From: RGIG2134 sp964461115
Lineage (GTDB): Bacteria > Cyanobacteriota > Vampirovibrionia > Gastranaerophilales > Gastranaerophilaceae
NCBI GenBank assembly: GCA_964461115.1
Contig: CAYWSX010000003.1
Location: 186,001-250,000 of the forward strand
DNA: 64,000 bases
Reading direction: 5' to 3'
The position numbers and the translations under genes were made by a program. Under the pieces are notes generated by a model. The model did no database searches. It was not told where the DNA came from and saw nothing but the letters and a program-made list of their open reading frames with translations. Positions 35,439 through 43,830 of this stretch are shown piece after piece. The stretch's first letter is position 1. Every line of letters starts with the position of its first letter.

Positions 35439-35477
35439 AAAACAACCGCCACGACATGTCCGTGACGGTTGTTTTTT
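35439..35477 (-). terminator. Bidirectional terminator of the rimP-nusA unit
   Basis: A 15-bp stem AAAACAACCGCCACG / CGTGACGGTTGTTTT (one G-U pair) with T-runs on both strands; 25 nt from the nusA stop. Confidence 0.85.
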
Positions 35478-35502
35478 GTATATTTAGCTGTTCAACTTCA
35501 GA

Positions 35503-36720
35503 TTACTCTTCGACTTTTTCTGTCAGTTCTTCTTGAACATCTTCTTCGTCTACAACGTATTCTTCTTTGAATTCATCTTCGTCTTCTTCCGTTAGTTCAA
35601 CATCTTCTTCAACGTAGATTTCTTCTTCAATAGGAGCTTCTTCACGCTGGAGCGCTTCTTGTGCTTCCATTTGCGTTACGTTTTTGATATCGATTTTCCA
35701 GTTAGTAAGTTTGTGCGCCAATCTTACGTTTTGACCTTCACGACCGATAGCAAGCGAAAGCTGGTCGTCAGGAACAACCACAAGCGCCTCGTGTGAGAAC
35801 TCATCGTCAACAAGAATATCAACAGAAACGATTCTTGCAGGGGACAAAGCGTTAACAAGGTACTCAACAGGGTCTTCAGAGTAACGGACGATGTCGATTT
35901 TTTCGTTTTTCAATTCTCCGACGATTGTCTGGATTCTTGAACCGCGAGGTCCGATACAAGCGCCTACGCTATCAACTTCAGGGTCGTTTGAGTGAACGGC
36001 GATTTTTGTTCTATAGCCTGCTTCTCTTGCGATAGACTTGATTTCTACGATTCCGTCTTCAATTTCAGGAACTTCAAGTTCAAAAAGTTCTCTTACGATT
36101 TCGGAGTGAGCGTGAGAAACAATTACCTGAGGCAATCTGTTTGTTTCTTTTACGTTCAATACAAAAACGCGGATTCTTGTGCCCGGTTTGTAGTATTCGC
36201 CCGGAATTTGCTCTTTTGCAGGCATTATAGCGTCTGTTTTGCCGATGTTTACAATAACGTTGCGGTTTTCAACACGCTGAATGATACCGGTAACCAGTGT
36301 ACCTTTTTTGTCTAAAAATTCGTCCAAAACGAGTTTTCTTTCAGCTTCGCGTATACGCTGAGTAATAACTTGCTTAGCACTTTGAGCCGCGATACGTCCA
36401 AAGTTGTCAGGAGTAACTTCAATTTTAACTTCATCTTCAAGTTCAACTTCGTCGTCAATTTCTTGAGCATCTTCCAACGAAATTTCGTAATCAGGATCTT
36501 CAACGTTTTTAACTACGAGTTTTGTTCTGAAGACACCGATTTCACCTGATTGTTCATCGAGAATAGCCTCAACATTTGTAGCTTCTTTCACTTTAATGTG
36601 TTTTTTATAAGCTGTTACCATTGCATCGCAAAGTGCTTGCACGATTGCGTCTTTGGTAATCCCTTTTTCTCTTTCGAGCTGTTCACAAGCTTCAAACAAA
36701 GCTGTTCCGATTCTAATCAT
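35503..36720 (-). CDS. nusA: Transcription termination/antitermination protein NusA
   Basis: Core elongation factor that binds RNA polymerase and nascent RNA. 405 residues: an N-terminal polymerase-binding domain (FEACEQLEREKGITKDAIVQAL), S1 domain (about 135-200), and KH1/KH2 domains (VGACIGPRGSRIQTIVGEL and AIGREGQNVRLAHKLTNWKIDI). The C-terminus is a strongly acidic Glu/Asp tail instead of the acidic repeats of E. coli NusA. Its start overlaps the rimP stop by 8 nt. Confidence 0.96.
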   Translation of the reverse strand: MIRIGTALFEACEQLEREKGITKDAIVQALCDAMVTAYKKHIKVKEATNVEAILDEQSGEIGVFRTKLVVKNVEDPDYEISLEDAQEIDDEVELEDEVKIEVTPDNFGRIAAQSAKQVITQRIREAERKLVLDEFLDKKGTLVTGIIQRVENRNVIVNIGKTDAIMPAKEQIPGEYYKPGTRIRVFVLNVKETNRLPQVIVSHAHSEIVRELFELEVPEIEDGIVEIKSIAREAGYRTKIAVHSNDPEVDSVGACIGPRGSRIQTIVGELKNEKIDIVRYSEDPVEYLVNALSPARIVSVDILVDDEFSHEALVVVPDDQLSLAIGREGQNVRLAHKLTNWKIDIKNVTQMEAQEALQREEAPIEEEIYVEEDVELTEEDEDEFKEEYVVDEEDVQEELTEKVEE

Positions 36721-37243
36721 TGTTTATCTCCTTATTTTGATTGTAATTTTTTTCATTTTCTTCAAAACATAATCTCGATGAGAAAATGTTATCCAAACTT
36801 ATTGTCAATTCTTTATCGTCTGAAAGTCTTTTAACAATTGCACCTGCACCGGGGTCGTAGTTTAGGAGAAGCGCCTTAAATTGTTTTTCATCCTCGCCCT
36901 CAAGTGGAGTTTTCAGCTTAATGTCGATATATTTTCCGCAGAAAATAATATACTCCCGCTCGGTCTTAAAACGGCGTTCTAGTCCCGGGGAACTCACTTC
37001 CAGATAGTATTTTACAGGTATAAGTTCATCAAGAAAATCATTAAGCGAACGCGAAACACTTTCGCAATCCTGATGATTTACTTCATGTGCTGTCGAGTAA
37101 ATAAAAATACGCAAAAACCAGCGCCCCGACTCCCTTTGCAAGTCAACTTCAATGGGAATAAGGTTAAAACGCATGCAAGTATTTTCAATCAGCGGACAAA
37201 TATCCGACAAAACCTTTTTTTTGCTGAAATTTTCCTGAGTCAA
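36713..37243 (-). CDS. rimP: Ribosome maturation factor RimP
   Basis: 30S maturation factor, in the usual rimP-nusA order. 176 residues. The motif EVSSPGLERRFKTEREY is typical, as are the N-terminal ICPLIENTCMRFNL helix and VDLQRESGRWFLRIFI strands. The in-frame start is a TTG at 37243 with AGAGG upstream; a nearby ATG is out of frame. The gene overlaps nusA by 8 nt. infB does not follow nusA in this window, unlike the common operon. Confidence 0.9.
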   Translation of the reverse strand: MTQENFSKKKVLSDICPLIENTCMRFNLIPIEVDLQRESGRWFLRIFIYSTAHEVNHQDCESVSRSLNDFLDELIPVKYYLEVSSPGLERRFKTEREYIIFCGKYIDIKLKTPLEGEDEKQFKALLLNYDPGAGAIVKRLSDDKELTISLDNIFSSRLCFEENEKNYNQNKEINND

Positions 37244-37315
37244 TTTTCATACCTCTAAACTGTTCGTCTATCTGACTTTACTATAAAAAACACCTCATCA
37301 GCCCCTTTTATAGTA

Positions 37316-37343
37316 AAAAGGAACAGCTTTCGCGGTTCCTTTT
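37316..37343 (-). terminator. Terminator between hemW and rimP
   Basis: AAAGGAAC/GTTCCTTT stem with a ~10-nt loop; flanking T/A runs make it usable on both strands. It sits downstream of hemW. Confidence 0.65.
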
Positions 37344-37422
37344 GTCGATAATTAAATTATAGCACCATTTTTCAAAAAAGCAAAGTGTTTGTAAAAAGTA
37401 AATTTACAAAAACCCAAGACTC

Positions 37423-38508
37423 CTATACAATCTGCGCCAAAATATAGTTGCTCAGTAAAAAACCTTCGTCAGAAAAAGCGTATCCCTCTGCTGTTCTCAC
37501 AATGTGACCCGAGTCGAGGAATTTCACAATTATAGCACCTTTTTCACGGGCTAAATCATAGCCAAATCGCCCCTTTATCTCTTTTAAATTTACACCGTCA
37601 GCCTTGCGAAAACCGAGAAAAATTGTCTCTTCAAGCCTTTCTTGCTCTATCAAAATTTTTTCGGAAAGTTTTTTCAATGGATTTTCGATATATTTTTCCA
37701 AGTCCGTTTCGTTTTCGTATCTGACGCCCGTCTCATGCCCGTGTGCTCCGCACCCAAAACCATAGTATGAAGCAGCATTCCAGTAATTTAAATTATGACG
37801 CGAATCATAGCCTTCGCGTGCAAAATTGCTGATTTCATATTTTTCATAACCATTTTGGCGCAAAACATCTCCTGCAAGCAGATACATATCAGCCTGCAAG
37901 TCGTCATCAGGGATATTTTCAGGCATATTATTAAAAAATGCCGAGCCTTTTTCAATCTTTAACCCGTAAAGCGAAATATGTTTAACATCAAGCTTTAACG
38001 CCGATTCAAGCGAGAATTGCCAATCCTCAAGAGTCTGATTAGGCAGCCCGTAAATCAAATCTATGCTTATATTCTTAAAACCTGCCTCTTTTGCAGCATT
38101 CACTGCAGCGGCAATATCATCCGCCTTATGCAAACGACCAATCTGTGCAAGTTTTTTATCGTCGAACACCTGCGCACCAATGCTTAACCGATTTATACCG
38201 ATTTGGCGGATCTGTTTCAAATAAGCCAAAGAAAGCTTGCAAGGATTGGCTTCAAGCGTGATTTCCGCGCTGTCCGAAAGGCTAAACTTTGCCAAAATCG
38301 ACGACAGTTCTTCTACCGAAAGAAGTGATGGCGTCCCGCCACCAAGATAAAGCGTGTCAAGGTTTTCGCCCTTGTACCGCTCAGAAATCTCAACCAAAAG
38401 AGCCCTAAGATACTCTTTTTTTTGCTGAACTTTGTTATAAGAGACAAAAGAACAATAGTTGCATTTTTTTAGGCAAAAAGGTATGTGAATGTAGGCATTT
38501 TCAGTCAT
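37423..38508 (-). CDS. hemW: Radical SAM HemW-like protein
   Basis: 361 residues. Radical SAM cluster Cys12/16/19 (FCLKKCNYC) near the N-terminus, then GGGTPSLL, VEANPCKL-like and LSIGAQVF, as in HemN-related proteins. The length and the lack of an N-terminal extension fit HemW (heme chaperone; formerly oxygen-independent coproporphyrinogen oxidase-like) rather than true HemN. C-terminal HemW-type helical domain (EETIFLGFRKADGVNL). Own terminator downstream. Confidence 0.9.
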   Translation of the reverse strand: MTENAYIHIPFCLKKCNYCSFVSYNKVQQKKEYLRALLVEISERYKGENLDTLYLGGGTPSLLSVEELSSILAKFSLSDSAEITLEANPCKLSLAYLKQIRQIGINRLSIGAQVFDDKKLAQIGRLHKADDIAAAVNAAKEAGFKNISIDLIYGLPNQTLEDWQFSLESALKLDVKHISLYGLKIEKGSAFFNNMPENIPDDDLQADMYLLAGDVLRQNGYEKYEISNFAREGYDSRHNLNYWNAASYYGFGCGAHGHETGVRYENETDLEKYIENPLKKLSEKILIEQERLEETIFLGFRKADGVNLKEIKGRFGYDLAREKGAIIVKFLDSGHIVRTAEGYAFSDEGFLLSNYILAQIV

Positions 38509-38616
38509 AAAAAGATACTACCACAATTCGCCTCCGCGGGGAATGCAGAATGAGTAAGAACCTGCGAACATATGGTTGTGGACTGTATGTTTACTAATTT
38601 TATAGGAGAAAACACT

Positions 38617-39021
38617 ATGCAAAGCTACCCAAACGTAACTTTTGACACTGAAAGAGCAAAAGAGCATTTTTTAAACAAAGTGTCTTACTCATTAGGACCT
38701 GTCGAACTCAAAAACATGATTGAAAAAGACTTAAATCATTTTAATCTAATCGATTTAAGAAGTTATGAAGACTACTTGGAGGGGCATATTCCCTTTGCAA
38801 TGCACCTTCCGCCTGAACAAATTGAAGAGCACTGGAATATGTTTGAGAAAGAAAAAATCAACATAATTTATTGCTACAACCCATTTTGTCATTTGGCTGC
38901 GAAAAATGCTGTCATCATAGCGGAAAAAGGATATCCCGTAATGGAACTTTGCGGCGGATATCATGCCTGGAAAGACTTTTTCCATTTTGATACAATTAAA
39001 GACGACTCCCCGCAACACTAA
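38617..39021 (+). CDS. Rhodanese-like protein
   Basis: Start at ATG 38617 behind TAGGAGAAAACACT; an upstream in-frame ATG at 38572 has no SD. 134 residues. A single rhodanese domain: NLIDLRSYEDYLEGHIPFAMHL matches the CDC25/rhodanese family start, and the presumed active-site Cys86 lies in IYCYNPFCHLAAKNA. The second Cys (Cys91) and the short loop are atypical. Likely sulfur transfer or a persulfide carrier. Ends at a bidirectional hairpin terminator. Confidence 0.82.
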   Translation: MQSYPNVTFDTERAKEHFLNKVSYSLGPVELKNMIEKDLNHFNLIDLRSYEDYLEGHIPFAMHLPPEQIEEHWNMFEKEKINIIYCYNPFCHLAAKNAVIIAEKGYPVMELCGGYHAWKDFFHFDTIKDDSPQH

Positions 39022-39036
39022 AAAAAATTACAACAA

Positions 39037-39062
39037 AAAAAGCCGCACATCCTGCGGCTTTT
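39037..39062. terminator. Bidirectional terminator
   Basis: AAAGCCGCA/TGCGGCTTT stem with T-runs on both strands, between the convergent rhodanese gene and the protease-like pair. Confidence 0.82.
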
Positions 39063-39076
39063 AATCTTTATTATAT

Positions 39077-39892
39077 TTAATCAAGCATTGGTAAAAACTT
39101 AGCATAGCAGTCTTCTATATCTTTTAACGTATACTTACCGTAACCCGGAGGATTCGTTTGCAATTTCTCTTTATCCAGATTTTGGATTATACTTTTAGTT
39201 ACTCTTTTCACGCGTGCAATTTGATTATGCAGCATATGTGTCATTTTTCGATTTCCTGCTATATTTTCTTCGCTCACACACTCCATTTGATTATACAAGT
39301 AGTATTCCGTGTGATTTCGGATTCGTCTGTTTTTCTTTGCACCAAACATTCTTTTAAATTCCAAATACGCCTCATCTAAACTTGTAAAAATCCTTTTTAG
39401 CCAAGGATCAACGACAAATGCCTCCCCATGTGGCTTACCTGAGCGATAATTTTTAACTTTTCTTTTTGAATTCACCAAAACAAATGCATGATCTATTTTC
39501 GAATCGACAACGACCCTTGCGTCCAAACCCGACTTTTTAAGCTGTTTATACATGATGTCGGCACATTCACTACAGTTAGCAGCCTTTGCGTTTTTCACCG
39601 CTTTCGTAAGCGCCGCAAAATATTCCTGATTATTTTTGTAAAATATAAATGCTTTTTGATACATACGATAAAGGTTTATAAGACACATGGCTTCAGTAGT
39701 TTTTATGTATGTTAATACACGATGATATTCATTCTTATACTTCTTTTGAGCGTATCGCACATCCTCCAAATACGTACTGCTTAGATATCCCTGATTCACA
39801 AAAGAACGAAGTATTTTCTCCGCTTTTTTCATATCAGGCGTCATTCTTCGCCCGAAAGATATATTGCATGGATTTAACGTCAGATTCTGCAT
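39077..39892 (-). CDS. Putative Cys-His-Asp papain/transglutaminase-like protein, copy 1
   Basis: 271 residues from ATG 39892; a GTG at 39931 would add 13 residues, but the ATG gives the N-terminus MQNLTLNPCNISFGRRMTPDMKKAE, which aligns with copy 2. A likely catalytic triad is Cys107 (NCSECADI), His135 (IDHAFVLV) and Asp162 (VVDPW), in the order and spacing of transglutaminase-like and YopT/C58-type proteases. No signal peptide. Tandem paralogue of the upstream gene. Substrate unknown; an effector-like or processing role is speculative. Confidence 0.7.
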   Translation of the reverse strand: MQNLTLNPCNISFGRRMTPDMKKAEKILRSFVNQGYLSSTYLEDVRYAQKKYKNEYHRVLTYIKTTEAMCLINLYRMYQKAFIFYKNNQEYFAALTKAVKNAKAANCSECADIMYKQLKKSGLDARVVVDSKIDHAFVLVNSKRKVKNYRSGKPHGEAFVVDPWLKRIFTSLDEAYLEFKRMFGAKKNRRIRNHTEYYLYNQMECVSEENIAGNRKMTHMLHNQIARVKRVTKSIIQNLDKEKLQTNPPGYGKYTLKDIEDCYAKFLPMLD

Positions 39893-39914
39893 ACTAAAAT
39901 AAATCTCAAAAAAA

Positions 39915-40838
39915 TTATTTTTTGCTAGCACGCTTTTTCGGTGAGGTTTTTATATGCGAATAATAAAAAGTTTGCAATTTTTCAATAAGACTGTTCGGGT
40001 TGCTGCCATAGTTAGGGAAAAACAGATATTTTGCCTCGTCATACAATTCCTCCATTTCACGCTCAATTTGCGCTTCATTTTGAGGCGGAATTTTTTTATA
40101 TTCGTCTTTTATGTGCTGCTTTTTATACTCTGCAAAATATTTATGAACTTTTTTTGCGGCGGATTTAAGTTGCATTTTTATAATGAGGTTATGGAAATAG
40201 GTTTTTATAGGATTTTCTTTAGGATGCGAAAAATCTAATTGTTCATATAATATATTTTCATAACCTACGCCATAGCCGTCTTTATCCGGGCTAAAGCCTC
40301 TTTTGAAATCGACGTATGCACTGTTTATGCTGCGATACAGCTTTTGTGTCCAAACATCGGGTATAAAGACCGCTTTACCTTGTGTTTTGTAATTGTTGAA
40401 CTTTGACATATCACCAACAAGCGTAAACATGTGATCCCCAAATTCATCAAATCTTACCTGACAATCAATCCCTGCTCTTTTGAGCATATTGCTGCAAATT
40501 ACAGCACTTTCTCCGCAGTTTGCAGTCTTGGTAATATTGACAAGCTGTTCCAGCAAACGTGCTTCCTCTTTACGATTAGAATATATCATTCGTTCCAAAT
40601 AAGCACGCTGTAAATTAACTATGCAAGACATTTCCTTCTCTTTTAGTTTTGCAAGATATAGATGATAGTGATTTCTATATTTATAACCGTCTACATACCT
40701 GTATGTCGCCATACGGGTCTGGCTTTTATAACCTCTGCGCATAAATTCGAGCAGCACTCGCTCCGCCTTTTTCATTTGAGGAGTCAAACCTGCCTTAAAA
40801 GCCGTATTAGAGTTATTTTGAACAGCACAAATCTGCAT
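39915..40838 (-). CDS. Putative Cys-His-Asp papain/transglutaminase-like protein, copy 2
   Basis: 307 residues behind a good SD (AAAAGGTGATTT). N-terminus MQICAVQNNSNTAFKAGLTP, followed by Q-M-K-K-A-E-R, parallels copy 1. Triad: Cys108 (NCGESAVI), His136 (GDHMFTLV) and Asp161 (IPDVW); the D-P-W of copy 1 is D-V-W here. A longer C-terminus includes a Lys-rich helical tail (HIKTSPKKRASKK). Probably cotranscribed with copy 1 (22-nt gap). Confidence 0.7.
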   Translation of the reverse strand: MQICAVQNNSNTAFKAGLTPQMKKAERVLLEFMRRGYKSQTRMATYRYVDGYKYRNHYHLYLAKLKEKEMSCIVNLQRAYLERMIYSNRKEEARLLEQLVNITKTANCGESAVICSNMLKRAGIDCQVRFDEFGDHMFTLVGDMSKFNNYKTQGKAVFIPDVWTQKLYRSINSAYVDFKRGFSPDKDGYGVGYENILYEQLDFSHPKENPIKTYFHNLIIKMQLKSAAKKVHKYFAEYKKQHIKDEYKKIPPQNEAQIEREMEELYDEAKYLFFPNYGSNPNSLIEKLQTFYYSHIKTSPKKRASKK

Positions 40839-40917
40839 AAATCACCTTTTCCTCTTACTTTAAAACCAAAAACAGATTTTTTTTGCTAATAAGGCATTTA
40901 TAATTTATAATCAGCAT

Positions 40918-41949
40918 ATGAACGAACTTATAAAAAAAGCTGAAAATACTCACAAATTGTCAAAAACGGAGATTATAAAGCTCTTAAAAGATGATTCAAT
41001 AAATAAAGAACTTTTTGAAGCTGCTGACAGAGTGCGCAAAAAATATGTCGGCGATGAGATTCACCTGCGGGCGCTGATTGAGTTTTCGAACGTATGCAAA
41101 GGACATTGCGCATATTGCGGGCTTCGTATAGAGAACAAAGCAGTTGAAAGATACACACTAAGAGAGGACGAAATCCTCGAATGTGCCGAAAACGCCGTAA
41201 AGCTCGGCTACAAAACCCTTGTCTTGCAATCAGGTGAAAGTGTTTCTTATTCTACGGAAAAGCTTGCCTCAATTATAAAAAAATTGAAAAAGTTTGATAC
41301 TGCAATCACCCTAAGTATAGGAGAAAAAACTCAGGAAGAATACCAAATGCTTAAAGATGCAGGCGCGGACAGGTTTTTACTGCGGATTGAAACCACCGAC
41401 AAAGATTTATACGAAAAAATGCACCCGCAAATGGATTGGCAAAACCGTAAAAACTGTCTGTATGAACTTAAAAAAACAGGTTTTGAAACAGGGTCAGGCT
41501 GTTTAGTCGGTTTGCCTGAGCAGACGACAGAATCACTGGCGGACGATATTTTGTTCTTTAAAGAGCTAAATGCAGATATGATTGGGATAGGTCCTTTAAT
41601 CGCTCATCCCGAAACTCCGCTTAAAGACGCTCCAAACGGTGATTTTTGGCTGGCATTGAAGGTAATGGCGTTGACCAGACTTTTACTGCCAAAAATAAAT
41701 ATTCCCGCCACAACCGCGATGGAAACACTCCACCCTAACGGCAGGCTCATTGCACTACAAAGCGGTGCGAACGTTGTTATGCCGAATGTCACGGATGATT
41801 TATACCGGGAGAAATATTCCATTTATCCAAACAAAAACTCTTACCACGACTCACTCGAAGAATATAGAAAAATGATTACTTGCAAAATTGAGAGCATAGG
41901 GCGTACAATATCAAAGTCTCGCGGGGACAGCAAAAATTTGGAGAAATAA
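40918..41949 (+). CDS. hydE: [FeFe] hydrogenase H-cluster maturase HydE
   Basis: Radical SAM enzyme acting after HydG in H-cluster assembly. 343 residues: FSNVCKGHCAYCGLR gives radical SAM Cys60/64/67, preceded by the HydE-typical LRALIEF. The remainder of the barrel is standard (LVLQSGE, RIETTDKDLYEKMHP, GSGCLVGLPEQT). It lacks the methylthiotransferase-type additions of BioB relatives. cysK follows after one base. HydF and HydG are not in the window and must be elsewhere. Confidence 0.9.
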   Translation: MNELIKKAENTHKLSKTEIIKLLKDDSINKELFEAADRVRKKYVGDEIHLRALIEFSNVCKGHCAYCGLRIENKAVERYTLREDEILECAENAVKLGYKTLVLQSGESVSYSTEKLASIIKKLKKFDTAITLSIGEKTQEEYQMLKDAGADRFLLRIETTDKDLYEKMHPQMDWQNRKNCLYELKKTGFETGSGCLVGLPEQTTESLADDILFFKELNADMIGIGPLIAHPETPLKDAPNGDFWLALKVMALTRLLLPKINIPATTAMETLHPNGRLIALQSGANVVMPNVTDDLYREKYSIYPNKNSYHDSLEEYRKMITCKIESIGRTISKSRGDSKNLEK

Positions 41950-41950
41950 T

Positions 41951-42883
41951 ATGAAAATCGCTGAAAATATAACAGAACTCGTCGGAAACACGCCGCTTGT
42001 AAAAATAAATAAATTAAATAAAGACGGAAAAGCAATAATTGCAGCTAAAGCAGAATCTTTCAACCCTGCAAACTCGGTTAAAGACAGAGTCGCGCTCAAT
42101 ATGATAGAAACAGCGGAAAAAGAAGGAAGAATCACACCCGAAAAAACCGTTATCATTGAACCTACAAGCGGAAACACAGGTATCGGACTTGCGTTCGTAT
42201 GCGCGGTAAAAGGATACAAATTAATCCTTACTATGCCGGAAACAATGAGCATAGAACGCCGACTTATGGTTAAAGCTTACGGGGCAGAAGTAGTTTTGAC
42301 ACCCGGCGCAGAAGGAATGAAGGGCGCTATCAAGAAGGCGGAAGAATTGGCAAAAGAAAACGAAAATTCATTTATTCCACAGCAGTTTTGCAACCCTGCC
42401 AACCCCGAGGTGCACAGAAAGACAACGGCGGAAGAAATCTGGCGCGATACTGAAGGCAAAGTTGACATAATCGTTGCAGGAGTGGGCACAGGGGGAACAA
42501 TTACAGGCATAGCAAGCGTCTTGAAATCAAAAAATCCGGAAATTAAAGCAATAGCAGTTGAACCTGCTTCAAGCGCAGTACTTTCAGGCAGCCCCGCGGG
42601 AACACACAAAATCCAAGGTATCGGCGCAGGTTTTATTCCCGAAATATGCGACACAAAGCTGATAGACGAAATAATTCCCGTAACTGACGAAAATGCTATA
42701 GTTACAGCGCGAAAACTCGGAACCGAAGAAGGAATTTTATCCGGAATATCAGGCGGGGCAGCAATGTACGCGGCAATCGAAATTTCAAAACGAGAAGAAA
42801 ATCAAGGCAAGCTAATTGTTGTAATTTTACCTGATTTTGGCGAAAGATACCTTTCAACAATTCTTTATGAAAATTTAAAGTAA
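41951..42883 (+). CDS. cysK: Cysteine synthase (O-acetylserine sulfhydrylase)
   Basis: Makes L-cysteine from O-acetylserine and sulfide. 310 residues; PLP lysine Lys44 in NPANSVKDRVAL, the substrate loop TSGNTGIGLA, and GVGTGGTITG for phosphate binding. It begins one base after hydE with SD GGAGAAATAAT, so the two form an operon. In HydE maturation chemistry L-cysteine is a ligand in the iron synthon made by HydG, so local cysteine supply is a plausible reason for this pairing (inference). Confidence 0.93.
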   Translation: MKIAENITELVGNTPLVKINKLNKDGKAIIAAKAESFNPANSVKDRVALNMIETAEKEGRITPEKTVIIEPTSGNTGIGLAFVCAVKGYKLILTMPETMSIERRLMVKAYGAEVVLTPGAEGMKGAIKKAEELAKENENSFIPQQFCNPANPEVHRKTTAEEIWRDTEGKVDIIVAGVGTGGTITGIASVLKSKNPEIKAIAVEPASSAVLSGSPAGTHKIQGIGAGFIPEICDTKLIDEIIPVTDENAIVTARKLGTEEGILSGISGGAAMYAAIEISKREENQGKLIVVILPDFGERYLSTILYENLK

Positions 42884-42885
42884 AG

Positions 42886-42914
42886 TTGCAAAAATAATCA
42901 ATTTCAATTATGAT
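42886..42914 (+). promoter_or_regulatory. sigma70-type promoter upstream of the C-tract prepilin
   Basis: TTGCAA, a 17-nt spacer and TATGAT lie about 40 nt upstream of the 18-codon ORF at 42954. Confidence 0.6.
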
Positions 42915-42953
42915 AAACTCATGTTAGTTAATTAAAACATGTGGAAATGAAAA

Positions 42954-43010
42954 ATGAAAAGATTTAATTTAATTATCGGCTCAGTAAGCGCCCCCCCCCG
43001 CAGAAAATGA
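42954..43010 (+). CDS. Short upstream ORF with a C9 tract
   Basis: ATG 42954 with GGA in its leader opens an 18-codon frame (MKRFNLIIGSVSAPPRRK) whose stop TGA overlaps the ATG of the prepilin (ATGA). It contains nine consecutive C (42991-42999). With 10 or 7 C the frame would run in-frame into the prepilin. It could be a leader peptide or a phase-variable N-terminal extension. Confidence 0.4.
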   Translation: MKRFNLIIGSVSAPPRRK

Positions 43011-43795
43011 AGAATAACAAGGCTTTCACCCTGTCCGAGATTTTAATTACTCTCACTATTATCGGTGTTATTGCCGCGATAACCATTCCTACGCTAATGC
43101 AAAAGTATACCGAACATGCAAATGTACAAAAATTAAAAAAAACATACAATACCCTTTCTAATGCTTTTGCCCAAGCCATTGCCGAAAACGGCACAATTGA
43201 TACTTGGACCAGTGCTGATAACTATAATGACAGAGCAAGCGTAATCATACCGATTATTACATCATACATTAAAGCAGCTAAAACCTGCCCAAGTTTCGAC
43301 GCAAAATATTTGTGTTTTGCTCAAACTTACAAAAAAAGAAGCGGAGTCAATGCAAATCCCGTCGCATGGGGCGCACGAACTTCAGACTCAATAGTTTTGT
43401 CCGACGGAACTGTAATAAAAATTGTTATCGGCAGCGGGGACGGCTATCCGTCACAGTGGTGTAAAATGAATATTAAAGATGCAAGCCGGTCAAGCACAAA
43501 CAATTACATACAATATTGCGGTGTCATTGACGTGGATTTAAACGGTTCTGCGGGTCCCAATACAGACGGAGTAGATTTTTTCGTATTTAAAATTTTCCAA
43601 GACGGGATTTTACCATCAGGTAGACAATCTGACGTAACATGGGTCGAAGATTTCAAATTACAATGCCTGCCTAGCACTAACAATAACGCGTCTTATGGCT
43701 CTTGTACCGCGTGGGCAATAATGAACGGGAATATGGACTACCTCCGCTGCAACAGTTTGAGCTGGGACGGAAAGAAAAAATGCAGCGGAAAATAG
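43007..43795 (+). CDS. Type IV prepilin-like protein 4
   Basis: 262 residues. Leader MKNNKAFTLSEILITLTIIG and a hydrophobic helix, with the prepilin peptidase site between Ala and Phe. No SD lies near the ATG, which overlaps the stop of the short C-tract ORF, so expression may depend on that ORF. The C-terminal half is a globular domain with Cys (CTAWAIMNGNMDYLRC) distinct from the three tandem prepilins at 11.6-13.8 kb. A single-gene transcription unit. Confidence 0.85.
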   Translation: MKNNKAFTLSEILITLTIIGVIAAITIPTLMQKYTEHANVQKLKKTYNTLSNAFAQAIAENGTIDTWTSADNYNDRASVIIPIITSYIKAAKTCPSFDAKYLCFAQTYKKRSGVNANPVAWGARTSDSIVLSDGTVIKIVIGSGDGYPSQWCKMNIKDASRSSTNNYIQYCGVIDVDLNGSAGPNTDGVDFFVFKIFQDGILPSGRQSDVTWVEDFKLQCLPSTNNNASYGSCTAWAIMNGNMDYLRCNSLSWDGKKKCSGK

Positions 43796-43830
43796 GCAAA
43801 AGACAATATTGCCGTAACCGATATCAGAAA

